Shown: in pieces, positions 33,001 to 43,058 of the stretch
Position numbering within the stretch: the stretch's first letter is position 1
Layout of the letters: the number at the start of each line of letters is the position of its first letter
Assembly (NCBI RefSeq): GCF_003428335.1
Contig: NZ_CP031704.1
Coordinates: forward strand, 3,348,001-3,412,000
DNA length: 64,000 bases
Reading direction: 5' to 3'
Source: Solimonas sp. K1W22B-7
GTDB taxonomy: Bacteria; Pseudomonadota; Gammaproteobacteria; Nevskiales; Nevskiaceae
Notes under the pieces: model-generated
Told to the model about the DNA's origin: nothing
Database searches by the model: none
Seen by the model: only the letters and a program-made list of their open reading frames with translations
Program-made: the position numbers and the translations under genes

Positions 33001-34215
33001 CTACAGCAGGAACTGCCGCCAGTTCCCCTGCGCCGCATAGCCACCCGGGAAGACCAGTTCGAGATCGGCGAGGCTCACGCCCAGGCGCTTGGCCAGGATT
33101 TCTCCCAGCACAGAGCGGAAGTCGGTGGTCGGCTCCAGGTCTTCGTTCTGGAACAGGGCCTGCGGGGAGAGGCCGGGCCAGCGGCCATGCACGCGGCCGC
33201 CGGCGACGCGGCCGCCCATCACCAGCATCGACGAGGCGGTGCCGTGGTCGGTGCCGCCGAAATTTTCCTTCGCCTTGCGTCCGAACTCGGTCATGGTCAC
33301 GACGGTGACGTTGTCCATCATTGCGCCGAGGTCGTCGTGGAAGGCGACCAGGGCGTTGGCGAAGTTGGGCAGCGAGATGGCGTGGCGCGAGGCCTGGACG
33401 ACGTGGGTATCCCAGTCGTCCTCGGAGTTCACGGTGACCACGCGCGGCGACATGCCGGCGCGGATCGCCTGGGCGGCGACCCTGAGGCCGTTGCCCAATG
33501 CGGTGGCGGGATAGGCGACCGTGGGGGCGGGCGGCGGGGTTTCGACCAGGGCGCGCATGCCCTGCGCCAGGCGGCGCGTGGTGTCGCCCGGCGGGCCGGC
33601 GAGTTCGGCCACGGCCTCGATCAGCGCGGTGACGGCGATGCCGCCGGTGGAGCCGTGGTTGAGGTCGGCGAAATCGCGCACGGCGATGGCGCCGGGATAG
33701 CCCTGCAGGCTCGCCGGCACCGCGTTCTCGGCGGCGATGGCGGACCAGACGTTGCTGTCGGCCGGCGCGCGCGTCATGGCACGGCCGAGCCAGCCGCCGA
33801 TGACGCCGGCACGGGCACCGGCTTCCGCCAGGGTCTGCGCGTAGAAGTGCGAACGGTCGCGCGAGTCCAGCGGGACCCAGCCGGTGGCGGTGACGAAGCC
33901 GAGACGGCCGTTGTCGTAGAGGCGCTTGAGTGCGTTCAGCCCGGGGTTGAGGCCGAAGAAGCTGTCCAGCACCACCGGGTTGGTGACCTTGAGGTTGGGA
34001 CGCAGGACGGCATAGTCCGGATCGCCGTAGGGCACCAGCATGTTGATCCAGTCGGCGGCGAAGCGCTGGAACACCACCACCAGCGTGTGGCCTCCGGCCG
34101 TGGACGCGGCGGCCACGCGGGCGGGTGCGGCAGCGGTTGTGGTTGTCGTGGCGGCGGCAGGCTTGGCAGCGGGCTTGGTCGCGGGCAGGAGCTTGTTGAG
34201 CAGGTTTGTCGGCAT
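33001..34215 (-). CDS. DUF1501 family protein
   Basis: This 404-residue protein matches DUF1501 proteins: LVVVFQRFAADWINMLVP near residues 45-62, then DRSHFYAQTLAEAGAR, EDDWDTHV and VVTMTEFGRKAKENFGGTDHG, which resemble the alkaline-phosphatase/sulfatase metal-site region. The biochemical role is unknown. DUF1501 proteins usually start with a Tat signal; this one instead has an Ala/Thr/Pro-rich segment (residues 12-40) and no obvious signal. It follows the DUF1800 gene by five bases, the standard pairing for this family. Confidence 0.85.
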   Translation of the reverse strand: MPTNLLNKLLPATKPAAKPAAATTTTTAAAPARVAAASTAGGHTLVVVFQRFAADWINMLVPYGDPDYAVLRPNLKVTNPVVLDSFFGLNPGLNALKRLYDNGRLGFVTATGWVPLDSRDRSHFYAQTLAEAGARAGVIGGWLGRAMTRAPADSNVWSAIAAENAVPASLQGYPGAIAVRDFADLNHGSTGGIAVTALIEAVAELAGPPGDTTRRLAQGMRALVETPPPAPTVAYPATALGNGLRVAAQAIRAGMSPRVVTVNSEDDWDTHVVQASRHAISLPNFANALVAFHDDLGAMMDNVTVVTMTEFGRKAKENFGGTDHGTASSMLVMGGRVAGGRVHGRWPGLSPQALFQNEDLEPTTDFRSVLGEILAKRLGVSLADLELVFPGGYAAQGNWRQFLL

Positions 34216-34220
34216 GGCAA

Positions 34221-35801
34221 TTACCTCAGCAGGAACCACGGCGAAGCCAGCAGCGCGAAGACCAGGCCCTTGACGCGCTGCTCCAGCAGCGCGGGATCCA
34301 TGACGGCATCGGGCGCGGCGCCCTGCGCGACGAAGGACACGGCGAGCGAGGTCACCGAGGCCGGCAGCGCCTGGAACAGCAGGTTGGCGCAGGCGTTGTC
34401 CACGGCCTGGCGCGGAGTCCTGGCGCGGGTGACGCTGCCGGCCACCGAGTTGCTGCCCTGCAGCGCGGCCAGCGGCCGCGCGAGGATGTAGCTGTAGCTG
34501 ACGCCCTCCACCAGCTTCACCAGGTACTTCTGCTGGTAGAGCATGCTGTTGGTGTTGCCCCAGTAGTCGGCGCTGTCGGGGTAGCCGTTGGGCGCGGCCC
34601 ACATGAAGGGCGCATGGCCGGCCTTGCCCAGCGAGGTGTAGAGCAGGCCCGCGGGGTTGGCCACCGGCACGCCGAACAGCTCGGTGTTGACGAGGTGATC
34701 CACGCGGTTGATGCCGCAGGCGCGCATGGCGCCGATCATGGCGTGCTGCGGGCGCTTGAGCTTGGCGCCGGCGCTGGCGGCGAACTCCGTGGAATTGAGG
34801 ATCTGCCGCAGCATCGCCTTGATGTCGCCGCCGGTGGCGGTGAAGGTGGCGGCGACGGCAGTGACCAGCGCGGCCGGCGGTGTGTCGGAGACGAAGCGTG
34901 CGCAGAGCTTGCCGGCGATGTACTTCGCCGTGGCCGGATGATCGAGGATCAGGTTCAGGGCGCGGTCGATCTCGGCCTCGCCCCCGCCCGCCGGGAAGTT
35001 CTGGCCGAGGAAGGTCTTGGCGCTGGTGTCGTGCTGCGCGGCGTTGAACTGCACGGTGCCGTAGAGCGCGACGGCCAGCGGCAGGTCGACGATGTAGCCC
35101 AGGCCGCTGAGGATACGCGACAGGGCCTTCATGTCGGCTTCGCCGTAGTTGCCCTTGCCCATGGTGTGCAGCTCGAGCAGTTCGCGGGCGTAGTTCTCGT
35201 TGATCTGGCCTTTGCGGTTCAGCCAGTTGTCGAGGTAGTGCAGCATGTCGGCGCTGCGCACGGTCTTCTTCAGCAGCGTCTTGAAGTTGCCCATCGCATT
35301 GGGGCGGATCGCGCCGCGATCGAAGTCGATCTTCAGCGGCACCACATTTTTACGGATGTAGGTGTTGAAGTGGTCGTTCCAGAAATCGACCATCACCTCG
35401 TAGAGCTGCGCGCTGGAGAACAGCGCCTTGTAGAGCATGGCGCTCTGCAGGTCGAGGATGTGTCCCTCGGGATTGCCGCCGGTGAGCGAGGTCAGGTAGA
35501 TGCCGGAGCCGGCGGTGTCGATGCGCGGGTACAGCGCCGCGGCGAGCAGGCCGGTGGCCGCGTCGCGGGCACCGAGCTGCTCCTCGATGTAGGCGGCGCG
35601 GCCGATCCTGCGGACACGGGCCAGGGCCGTATCGGTGGGACCGAAGCTGATGCGGCGCAGCAGGTGCAGGTCGGCATCGGGCCCGGCGACCTGCGCCGGT
35701 GTCATGGCCTCCGCTTCCTGGAACAGGCTGCCGACCAGGCTGGAGGAGAGCGAGGTATACCCTGCCGCCTGCAGGAATGCGCGGCGATTCATCGCAAGCA
35801 T
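34221..35801 (-). CDS. DUF1800 family protein with Tat signal
   Basis: This 526-residue protein begins with a twin-arginine signal (NRRAFLQAAGYTSLSSSLVG). The DUF1800 features follow: LHLLRRISFGPTDTALARVR, FWNDHFNTYIRKN, NENYARELLELHTMGKGNYG and APNGYPDSADYWGNTNSML. Proteins of this family occur with DUF1501 in many bacteria, but no activity is established. The ATG at 35801 has GGAG nine bases upstream. Export of the pair may depend on this partner's signal alone. Confidence 0.87.
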   Translation of the reverse strand: MLAMNRRAFLQAAGYTSLSSSLVGSLFQEAEAMTPAQVAGPDADLHLLRRISFGPTDTALARVRRIGRAAYIEEQLGARDAATGLLAAALYPRIDTAGSGIYLTSLTGGNPEGHILDLQSAMLYKALFSSAQLYEVMVDFWNDHFNTYIRKNVVPLKIDFDRGAIRPNAMGNFKTLLKKTVRSADMLHYLDNWLNRKGQINENYARELLELHTMGKGNYGEADMKALSRILSGLGYIVDLPLAVALYGTVQFNAAQHDTSAKTFLGQNFPAGGGEAEIDRALNLILDHPATAKYIAGKLCARFVSDTPPAALVTAVAATFTATGGDIKAMLRQILNSTEFAASAGAKLKRPQHAMIGAMRACGINRVDHLVNTELFGVPVANPAGLLYTSLGKAGHAPFMWAAPNGYPDSADYWGNTNSMLYQQKYLVKLVEGVSYSYILARPLAALQGSNSVAGSVTRARTPRQAVDNACANLLFQALPASVTSLAVSFVAQGAAPDAVMDPALLEQRVKGLVFALLASPWFLLR

Positions 35802-36077
35802 GTGAGGAAACTCCCTGCGCGTTGGCGGGCCAGGATTGGCTGCCGGATCGCGCCCCATGTGTAGATTATCCATGCTCCGGCAAGGGCGCTGTCGGATTTC
35901 GTCTTGCCGGTTTGAGCGAAACAAGACCGGCGCCGCGTACTCATCCCATTGGCAGATCCGCCACATTCGCTGACGTCAAGAAATTGACGCCGGGCAGAGA
36001 CAGGGCGCCCGAAGGTATCTCTTTCAATAGACTGATTTTTATTGAGATAAAAAATGACTATTGGGTCAATAGTAATT

Positions 36078-36127
36078 TGTTGCATTGCAACATACCGCTC
36101 GTTCCGCTACTCTGCTGCAATGCAGCA
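36078..36127. promoter_or_regulatory. Two TGC-type palindromes upstream of the small secreted gene
   Basis: TGTTGCA-T-TGCAACA (36078-36092) and TGCTGCA-A-TGCAGCA (36113-36127) are perfect 15-base palindromes with centres 35 bases apart, ending 22 bases before the ATG at 36150. Both contain the TTGC/CTGC-N3-GCAA/GCAG pattern known for PhaR-type regulators. The rest of the 348-base gap from 35802 is AT-rich towards its right end and probably includes the promoter; no other gene is seen in it. Confidence 0.5.
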
Positions 36128-36149
36128 TTGCTGCGATGGAGCAAGACTC

Positions 36150-36395
36150 ATGAAGACCCGACTGAAGACCCTCGCCCTGCTTTCCGCGCTGCTTGTGGCG
36201 CCCCTGGCCCAGGCCGGCGATGCCGACCGATCCGCCAGGCTGATCGAGCGTTCCACCGCCCCGCTGAGCGCGGCCGTGGACGCCAAGATCCGCCGCCAGT
36301 TGTCGCAGATCGACATGACCATCGTGGCCTCGATGATCGGCACCAGCCTGCCGGCGGCGACCGCTTCCGGCGCCGTGGCGCTGGTCAGCCACTGA
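36150..36395 (+). CDS. Small secreted protein of unknown function
   Basis: This 81-residue protein has a clear signal peptide (MKTRLKTLALLSALLVAPLA-QA, cleavage before GDADR). The mature ~58 residues are helical, with RSARLIERSTAPLSAAVDAK and a hydrophobic, Ala-rich end. There are no cysteines and no known motif. The ATG has GGAGC upstream. Paired palindromes directly in the promoter region suggest tight regulation. It is convergent with tgt, separated by 34 bases that hold a hairpin. Confidence 0.65.
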   Translation: MKTRLKTLALLSALLVAPLAQAGDADRSARLIERSTAPLSAAVDAKIRRQLSQIDMTIVASMIGTSLPAATASGAVALVSH

Positions 36396-36412
36396 GGGCG
36401 GTTCCCCGGCAG

Positions 36413-37587
<1,175 letters not shown>

Positions 37588-37627
37588 TTATGGGCATAAC
37601 TAGAGCCATATGTTGAGGGGTGCCCGA

Positions 37628-38032
37628 ATGCGTAACCTACTGCTGACCGGCCTGCTGGCCGCCACCCTGTCCGGCTGCGCCATGATGGGTCCCCCTGCCC
37701 CGGTGAAACTGCGGGCGGCGGACTCCGGCAAGACCGTGACCCTGTCGCCGAAGCAGGCCCTGACCCTGGACCTGGTCTCCAATGCCACCACCGGCTACCG
37801 CTGGACCTGGGCCAACCCGGTGAACCCGGTGCTGGCCAAGGCCGGCGAGCCGGTCTACACCCCCAGCCAGTCGGCCAGGGACGGCATGGTCGGCGCCGGC
37901 GGCATCGAGACCTGGACCTTCAGGCCCACCGCCTACGGTGAAACCACGCTGCGCATGGAGTACCGCCGGCCGTGGGGGACGCAGACGCCGGCGGAGAAGG
38001 TGCTGACGTATACGGTGAAGGTGGAGAAGTAG
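37628..38032 (+). CDS. Chagasin-type cysteine protease inhibitor, lipoprotein
   Basis: This 134-residue protein has a lipoprotein signal (MRNLLLTGLLAATLSGC, Cys17). The mature part has the three chagasin (I42) inhibitory loops: SNATTGYRW, GMVGAGGIETW and RRPWG. Such inhibitors block papain-like cysteine proteases, either self-made or from predators and hosts. The ATG has GAGGGG upstream. It sits on the opposite strand between queA and tgt, an unusual place for an insertion in a conserved pair. Confidence 0.85.
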   Translation: MRNLLLTGLLAATLSGCAMMGPPAPVKLRAADSGKTVTLSPKQALTLDLVSNATTGYRWTWANPVNPVLAKAGEPVYTPSQSARDGMVGAGGIETWTFRPTAYGETTLRMEYRRPWGTQTPAEKVLTYTVKVEK

Positions 38033-38042
38033 CTTCCTGCTT

Positions 38043-38172
38043 CCCTCTCCCGCTTGCGGGAGAGGGATTGAGGGAGAGGGTTTCTGTGAATCGATACTTG
38101 ATTCATTAGGTCCAGATTTACAGAAACCCTCTCCCGGCCTCCGGCCACCCTCTCCCGCAAGCGGGAGAGGGG
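38043..38172. repeat. REP-like element family A, copy 2 (paired inverted hairpins)
   Basis: CCCTCTCCCGCTTGCGGGAG (38043 onward) and its inverted partner at 38147-38172 enclose an inner inverted pair, GGGAGAGGGTTTCTGT and ACAGAAACCCTCTCCC. The whole unit can fold into a long cruciform-like structure. It lies between the convergent ends of the chagasin-like gene and queA, like copy 1. Confidence 0.88.
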
Positions 38173-38188
38173 ACAGACCAGCTCTTTT

Positions 38189-39211
38189 TTAGCCGGGATT
38201 CTCGATCAGCATGGCATCGCCATAACTGAAGAAGCGGTAGCGCTGCTCTACCGCATGCCGATAGGCGCCCATCAGGCGCTCGTAGCCGCCGAAGGCGCTG
38301 ACCAGCATCAGCAGGGTGCTCTCCGGCAGGTGGAAGTTGGTCAGCAGCACATCCACCACCGCAAACCGGTAGCCCGGGGTGATGAACAGCCGCGTCTCGC
38401 CCTCGCCCGCTTGCAGCCCGTTCTGCGCCGCGGCGGATTCGAGGGCGCGCGTCACGGTCGTGCCCACCGCCACCACCCGCCCGCCGCGCTCGCGGGTTTC
38501 GGCGATGGCTTGCAGCAGCTCCGTGCCCAGTTGGTAACGCTCGCTGTGCATGCGGTGCTCGCTGAGGTCATCCACGCGCAGCGGCTGGAAGGTGCCGGCA
38601 CCGACATGCAGGGTCAGCGTGGCGGTGCGCAGGCCGCGGGCGCGCAGGGCGGCCAGCAGCTCCTCGTCGAAGTGCAGGCCGGCGGTGGGTGCGGCCACGG
38701 CGCCGGGGTTGCTGGCGAAGACGGTCTGGTAGCGCTCGGCGTCTTCGCCGCCGGGCGTGTGCGTGATGTAGGGCGGCAGCGGCAGCTGGCCGGCGCGCTG
38801 CAGGAAGTCCATCACCGTGCCGGGGCCGTCGTAGCGCAGGCGGAACAGGTCGTCGTCGCGGCCCAGCAGCGTCAGGCGGTCTTCGCCGACCTCGACCAGG
38901 CCCCCGGCCTTGGGCTTCTTGCTGACGCCCAGCTGCGCCAGGAACTCGCGCTCGTCCAGCACCCGCTCCACCAGGATCTCGACCTTGCCGCCGGTGGGCT
39001 TGCGGCCGTAGAGGCGCGCGGGGATCACGCGGGTGTCGTTGAACACCAGCAGGTCGTCGGGGCGCAGCAGTTCGGGCAGCTCGCGGATCTGGCGGTCGGC
39101 CAGGCTGCCGTCCGGGCGCAGCTGCAGCAGGCGGCTGGCGGAGCGGCGGGCGGCGGGGTGCTGCGCGATCAGCTCGGGCGGCAGTTCGTACTGGAAATCA
39201 GACCTGCGCAT
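38189..39211 (-). CDS. queA: S-adenosylmethionine:tRNA ribosyltransferase-isomerase
   Basis: This 340-residue enzyme converts preQ1-tRNA to epoxyqueuosine-tRNA. Conserved blocks are [65 protein letters not shown] and [19 protein letters not shown]. The length is normal. The ATG lies only 19 bases after the 3' end of the tRNA-Leu gene on the same strand, so the two may share a transcript. Confidence 0.96.
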   Translation of the reverse strand: MRRSDFQYELPPELIAQHPAARRSASRLLQLRPDGSLADRQIRELPELLRPDDLLVFNDTRVIPARLYGRKPTGGKVEILVERVLDEREFLAQLGVSKKPKAGGLVEVGEDRLTLLGRDDDLFRLRYDGPGTVMDFLQRAGQLPLPPYITHTPGGEDAERYQTVFASNPGAVAAPTAGLHFDEELLAALRARGLRTATLTLHVGAGTFQPLRVDDLSEHRMHSERYQLGTELLQAIAETRERGGRVVAVGTTVTRALESAAAQNGLQAGEGETRLFITPGYRFAVVDVLLTNFHLPESTLLMLVSAFGGYERLMGAYRHAVEQRYRFFSYGDAMLIENPG

Positions 39212-39230
39212 CGCACCGGCTTACATGAAG

Positions 39231-39318
39231 TGGTGCCCGGGGAGAGACTCGAACTCTCATATGGGGTTGCCATGGCAGATTTTGAGTCTGCTGCGTCTAC
39301 CGATTCCGCCACCCGGGC
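39231..39318 (-). tRNA. tRNA-Leu (anticodon CAA)
   Basis: The 88-base gene folds as a class II tRNA. The acceptor stem is GCCCGGG/CCCGGGC. The anticodon stem GCAGA/TCTGC encloses the loop CTCAAAA with anticodon CAA, which reads UUG. There is a long variable arm (ATGG-CAAC-CCAT), a TTCGAGT T-loop and an encoded CCA end. It lies directly upstream of queA. No duplicated 3' end that would mark an integrated element was seen. Confidence 0.97.
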
Positions 39319-39396
39319 TACAAGGGGGCGCATTATAGCCGCAGGGACGGGGCTGGCCAGTGCGGAGGCCGTTCACCCCACTGCTCCACCCTGCCC

Positions 39397-40773
39397 TCAG
39401 GCGTGCAAATGCCAGATCGTCTGCTTCATGTGCTCGGCGTTGCGCAGCCGGGTGTGGGCCTCGACGTAGCGCCAGTTGGCGCGGTTTTCGGCCAGCAGGG
39501 TGCCGGCGTCGCGGATCGGGTGCACGGCCTCGTTGCGCGCCTGGCCCGAGCGCGCCGCAAGCTCGAACTCGTCGATCTTCGTCAGCCCGGTCGCGGCCTG
39601 GTTGTCGGCCGTGTCCACGGCCCAGGTCTGTGCCTTGATGCTGCGGCCTTCCACGGCGTACTCGATGAAGCTGTAGCGCAGGTGCTGGGCGGCGCTCCAG
39701 GCGCTCTGGCCGCTGAACGTGCGGATGCCGACGCCGCCACCGCCGCCGCAGACCTGCACGTAGCCGGTCTCGCGCGGCTGGCCGAAGGCCATGGCATGCG
39801 AGCGCTGGTACTCGTGATCATGCCCCACCAGCAGCAGGTCGACGCCGTAGCGCAGCAGGATGTTCTCTTCCAGCAGCACCAGCGTGGGATTGTTGGGGCT
39901 GCGGCCTTCCTCGTCGGTCCAGATGGTGAAGTGCTGCACGAAGGCGATGAAGTCGATCTCGCCGCGGGCGCGGCGGGCGGCGGCCTGCGCCAGCGTCGTC
40001 TCCAGCCACAGCAGTTCGGCCAGCAGGGTGCCGTCGCTGGTGAAGGCGCCGCCGGTGGAAATGACGAACTGGACGTTGTTGAGATCGTAGCTGTAGTAGC
40101 GGCCGTTGCCCGGGTGCGAGAAGCGCGTCTTGTAGGCGGCACCGACGCCGTCCTGCTCTTCGTGATTGCCGGGCGCGCACATCACCGGCACCGAGGCGCT
40201 GAGGTGCTCGACCTGGTTGAACCAGTCGTCCCACACCGGCTGGTCGCCGTTGGCATAGGACAGGTCGCCGGCGATCATCACGAAGTCCACGCCGCGCTGC
40301 AGGATGCCGTCGCGCACCAGGCGCGAGAACTCGCTGCGGCCATGGTCGCCGAAGTGGGCGAAGCGGAAGGCGCCGCGCGGCATCGGCTTGAGCGTGTAGG
40401 TCGCCGACAGCGAGTCTGCGCCGTGGCGCACGCGGTACTGCAGCGGCTTCTCCGGGTCGTAGCCGGTCAGCTGGGCGCGGTGCGTCAGCACCTCGCTGTC
40501 GTAGGCCTGCGAGGCCGTGGCACGGGAGGTCTTGTCGAAACGGCCCTGGCCGAACTCGACGACGCCCTCGGGCGCAGCGAGGCCGTCGGTGAACCAGGTG
40601 ATGGCGCGCGATTCGTGCGGATCGCCGGTCCAGCTGACGTGCAGGCCGCGGGCGATGTTGTTCGCGCCCGGGGCGGGGCCGCCGGAAGAACCGGAGGTGG
40701 AGCTGCCGCAGCCGGGCAGCCAGGGGGCCAGCAGCAGCGGGGCGCCGGCCTTGAGGAGATCGCGTCGTTTCAT
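39397..40773 (-). CDS. Purple-acid-phosphatase-like metallophosphoesterase
   Basis: This 458-residue exported protein starts MKRRDLLKAGAPLLLAPWLPGC, which could be a Tat signal, a lipoprotein signal or both (Cys22). An N-terminal Fn3-like domain typical of purple acid phosphatases is followed by the metallophosphoesterase motifs: HFGDHG, MIAGDLSYANGD, CAPGNHEEQ, FVQHFTIW and LVGHDHEYQRS. It hydrolyses phosphate esters in the periplasm; the natural substrate is unknown. The GH31 gene is 12 bases upstream on the same strand. Confidence 0.86.
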   Translation of the reverse strand: MKRRDLLKAGAPLLLAPWLPGCGSSTSGSSGGPAPGANNIARGLHVSWTGDPHESRAITWFTDGLAAPEGVVEFGQGRFDKTSRATASQAYDSEVLTHRAQLTGYDPEKPLQYRVRHGADSLSATYTLKPMPRGAFRFAHFGDHGRSEFSRLVRDGILQRGVDFVMIAGDLSYANGDQPVWDDWFNQVEHLSASVPVMCAPGNHEEQDGVGAAYKTRFSHPGNGRYYSYDLNNVQFVISTGGAFTSDGTLLAELLWLETTLAQAAARRARGEIDFIAFVQHFTIWTDEEGRSPNNPTLVLLEENILLRYGVDLLLVGHDHEYQRSHAMAFGQPRETGYVQVCGGGGGVGIRTFSGQSAWSAAQHLRYSFIEYAVEGRSIKAQTWAVDTADNQAATGLTKIDEFELAARSGQARNEAVHPIRDAGTLLAENRANWRYVEAHTRLRNAEHMKQTIWHLHA

Positions 40774-40785
40774 GGTTTGTGCCTG

Positions 40786-42954
40786 TTACGGAAGTTCGGC
40801 GGCGGAAACGCCGGCCGGGAGTTGTGCGCCTTCGCGCACGAACAAGGGAACCTGCTCCAGCGGCGCCAGCACGGCGATGCGCCTGGGTCCCTGCTGCACG
40901 GCGCCGGTCCAGAAATTGATCCAGCGGCCCGGCGGGATGAACACCATGCGCAGGCCGGCGGGCAGGCCGCCCTCCAGCAGCGTGGTCACCGGTGCCACCA
41001 GCAGGTCGGGGCCGAACAGGTACTGGTCGTCGGCAGCCAGGGCCAGCGGCTCGTCGGGATACTCGTAGGGCATGGGCCGCACGATCGGCACGCCCTCGCT
41101 GATGGCCAGGCGCGCAGCGGTATCGATGTAGGGCACCAGGCGGTCGTGCAGTGCGGCGTAGCGGCGGTAGACGCGCACGCTGCGCTCGCTGACCCACCAG
41201 GGCGGCACCGGCGTCTGCATCACCGGCGAGAAGGCGCCGAGCTGGGTCCAGCGGATGTAGAGGCTTTCGCCCGGCGTCAGCAGCGGAATGCCGGCACCGG
41301 ATTCGCCCTGGTCCTGGCGCAGGCCGGCATAGCCGCCGATGTCGGAGCCGTTGTAGGGAAAGCCGCTGACCGACAGCGACAGCAGGGAGCGCAGCGCCTG
41401 TGTCAGACCCAGTTCACCGAAGAAGCTGCCGTTGTCCGCCGCCCAGTGGCCGGCCCAGCGGGCAGAGCCGTTCCAGCCGCCGCGCGCGAAGATCGCGAAG
41501 TCGCCGTCGGGCCGCTCGGCCTTGAAGGATTCGAAGATCGCGCGGTGGTAGCGTTCGACGTAGGCGTTGTGGTTGAGCCGGTTCGGCAGGCCGTTGTGCC
41601 AGGCCGAGTCCTCCGACAGGTCTTCCTCGCCACGGTCGACCTTGACGCCGTCGACGCCGCGGCGCACGAGGCGGCGCAGGCCGTCCTTCCACCAGAGCGC
41701 CGCGTCGGGATGCGTGAAGTCCAGGTGCGGATCGATGCCGCGCACCGGGTAGTAGGTGGCGTCGTTGTTGTCGGGCCGAGTGCCCTGCACCACCCAGCCC
41801 TGGCTGCGCGCATGCGCCTCATGGTCGCCGGTGACGAAGGGCGACAGCCAGACCATGAAGCGCACGCCCTGTTCGCGCACCTCGCGGATCAGGGCGTCCG
41901 GATCTTCGAAGCGGGCCGGGTCGAAGTCGAAGCTGGCCTTGCCGGCGTCCCAGGGATTGTCGAGCCAGACCGCGCCCAGCGGGATGTCGCGCTCGCGCAT
42001 GCCGTTGACCAGCCGGCGCACGGTGTCGGTGGTGGTGTCGGAGTCCTGCCAGACCATGGGCCGCCACATCCACGAAGGCGGCGTCCACTGCGGACGGCCG
42101 GCGCGCGCGGTGTGCGCGCTGACGATCTCGCGCGGCTTGCCGCGGTAGAGCACCAGCTCCAGCGTGTCGGTTTCCTGGGCGATGCGCAGGGCGTCGCCGC
42201 GCTCGGCGCTTTCGGCGAAGTTGATTTCGCCGCGCGCGTCGGAGGGGCTCCAGGCACCCCAGCCGCAGGGGCACCAGAAGAAGCCGGCGGCGATTTCGTT
42301 GGTGGAGCTGGCGCGGTTGGACTTGGGGCCGTGGCTGATCCAAAGCGGCAGGCTGCTGCCGCGCATGTCGAAGGCCGAGAAGCGCTGGCCACCGCCGTAG
42401 TAACGCTGCGAATCGGGGCTGTCCCAGGAGGTGGAAACCGCCTGCACGGCAGGCGCATGCGGGTGGAAGCGCAGTTCCAGCGCGCCGTCGGCAGCGAAGC
42501 GATACCGCAGGCTGGCGCCGGCACCATCGCTGGTGCGTGCCTCGATCTCCAGGGCATCACCGCTGACGCGCCATTGCGCGATACCGGTGACGCGCTGCCA
42601 GCCATCGGTGCTCAAGTACGCCAGCGGCCGGTAGGAGACCTGCGGCAGGCCCGGGTAGGCCTGGTCGATGCCGTCCTCCTTGTCGTCGTACTTCGCGAAG
42701 TCGGGGTTGGCGAAGGGATCGTCGCCGGCCGGCGCGGGGTCGCGCAGGATGGCGCCCGCCGCATCGCGCCACTGCTGGCTCCAGCCTTCGAGCGCGAGCC
42801 GCAATTCGCTGCGGCCGTCGGAGACGACCAGTTCGTCGCCCTTCTGCTCCGCCTTCAGCCCGGAGGCGGACTGCGACGATCCCGGCTGCGACGACTGGCA
42901 GGCGGCCAGCCACAGCGCCGCGCACAAGATGATTGCTCCCCACCCGCCCCGCAT
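40786..42954 (-). CDS. Glycoside hydrolase family 31 lipoprotein
   Basis: This 722-residue protein has a lipoprotein signal (LCAALWLAAC, Cys19). The N-terminal beta-sandwich contains YGGGQRFSAFDMRG. The catalytic barrel has WLDNPWDAGKASFDFDP, DGVKVDRGEEDLSEDS with the nucleophile aspartate, and ADNGSFFGELG; GSDIGGYAG lies late in the barrel. GH31 members are alpha-glucosidases, alpha-xylosidases or sulfoquinovosidases, and the specificity is not decided here. The adjacent phosphatase suggests a shared periplasmic scavenging role. Confidence 0.88.
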   Translation of the reverse strand: MRGGWGAIILCAALWLAACQSSQPGSSQSASGLKAEQKGDELVVSDGRSELRLALEGWSQQWRDAAGAILRDPAPAGDDPFANPDFAKYDDKEDGIDQAYPGLPQVSYRPLAYLSTDGWQRVTGIAQWRVSGDALEIEARTSDGAGASLRYRFAADGALELRFHPHAPAVQAVSTSWDSPDSQRYYGGGQRFSAFDMRGSSLPLWISHGPKSNRASSTNEIAAGFFWCPCGWGAWSPSDARGEINFAESAERGDALRIAQETDTLELVLYRGKPREIVSAHTARAGRPQWTPPSWMWRPMVWQDSDTTTDTVRRLVNGMRERDIPLGAVWLDNPWDAGKASFDFDPARFEDPDALIREVREQGVRFMVWLSPFVTGDHEAHARSQGWVVQGTRPDNNDATYYPVRGIDPHLDFTHPDAALWWKDGLRRLVRRGVDGVKVDRGEEDLSEDSAWHNGLPNRLNHNAYVERYHRAIFESFKAERPDGDFAIFARGGWNGSARWAGHWAADNGSFFGELGLTQALRSLLSLSVSGFPYNGSDIGGYAGLRQDQGESGAGIPLLTPGESLYIRWTQLGAFSPVMQTPVPPWWVSERSVRVYRRYAALHDRLVPYIDTAARLAISEGVPIVRPMPYEYPDEPLALAADDQYLFGPDLLVAPVTTLLEGGLPAGLRMVFIPPGRWINFWTGAVQQGPRRIAVLAPLEQVPLFVREGAQLPAGVSAAELP

Positions 42955-43058
42955 GACGCCCCCGCAAGACCCAAACAGGGAACGCTAAGGGCGCTGTTTG
43001 ACAGGAACGTGACCGTGGCGCCCGAAACGCCGCGATGGGGCCCGATTTACCAGTGTCC

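Noticed and set aside
39231-39318. tRNA-Leu as an integration site of a genomic island
   Set aside because: No duplicated tRNA 3' end and no integrase were seen nearby.
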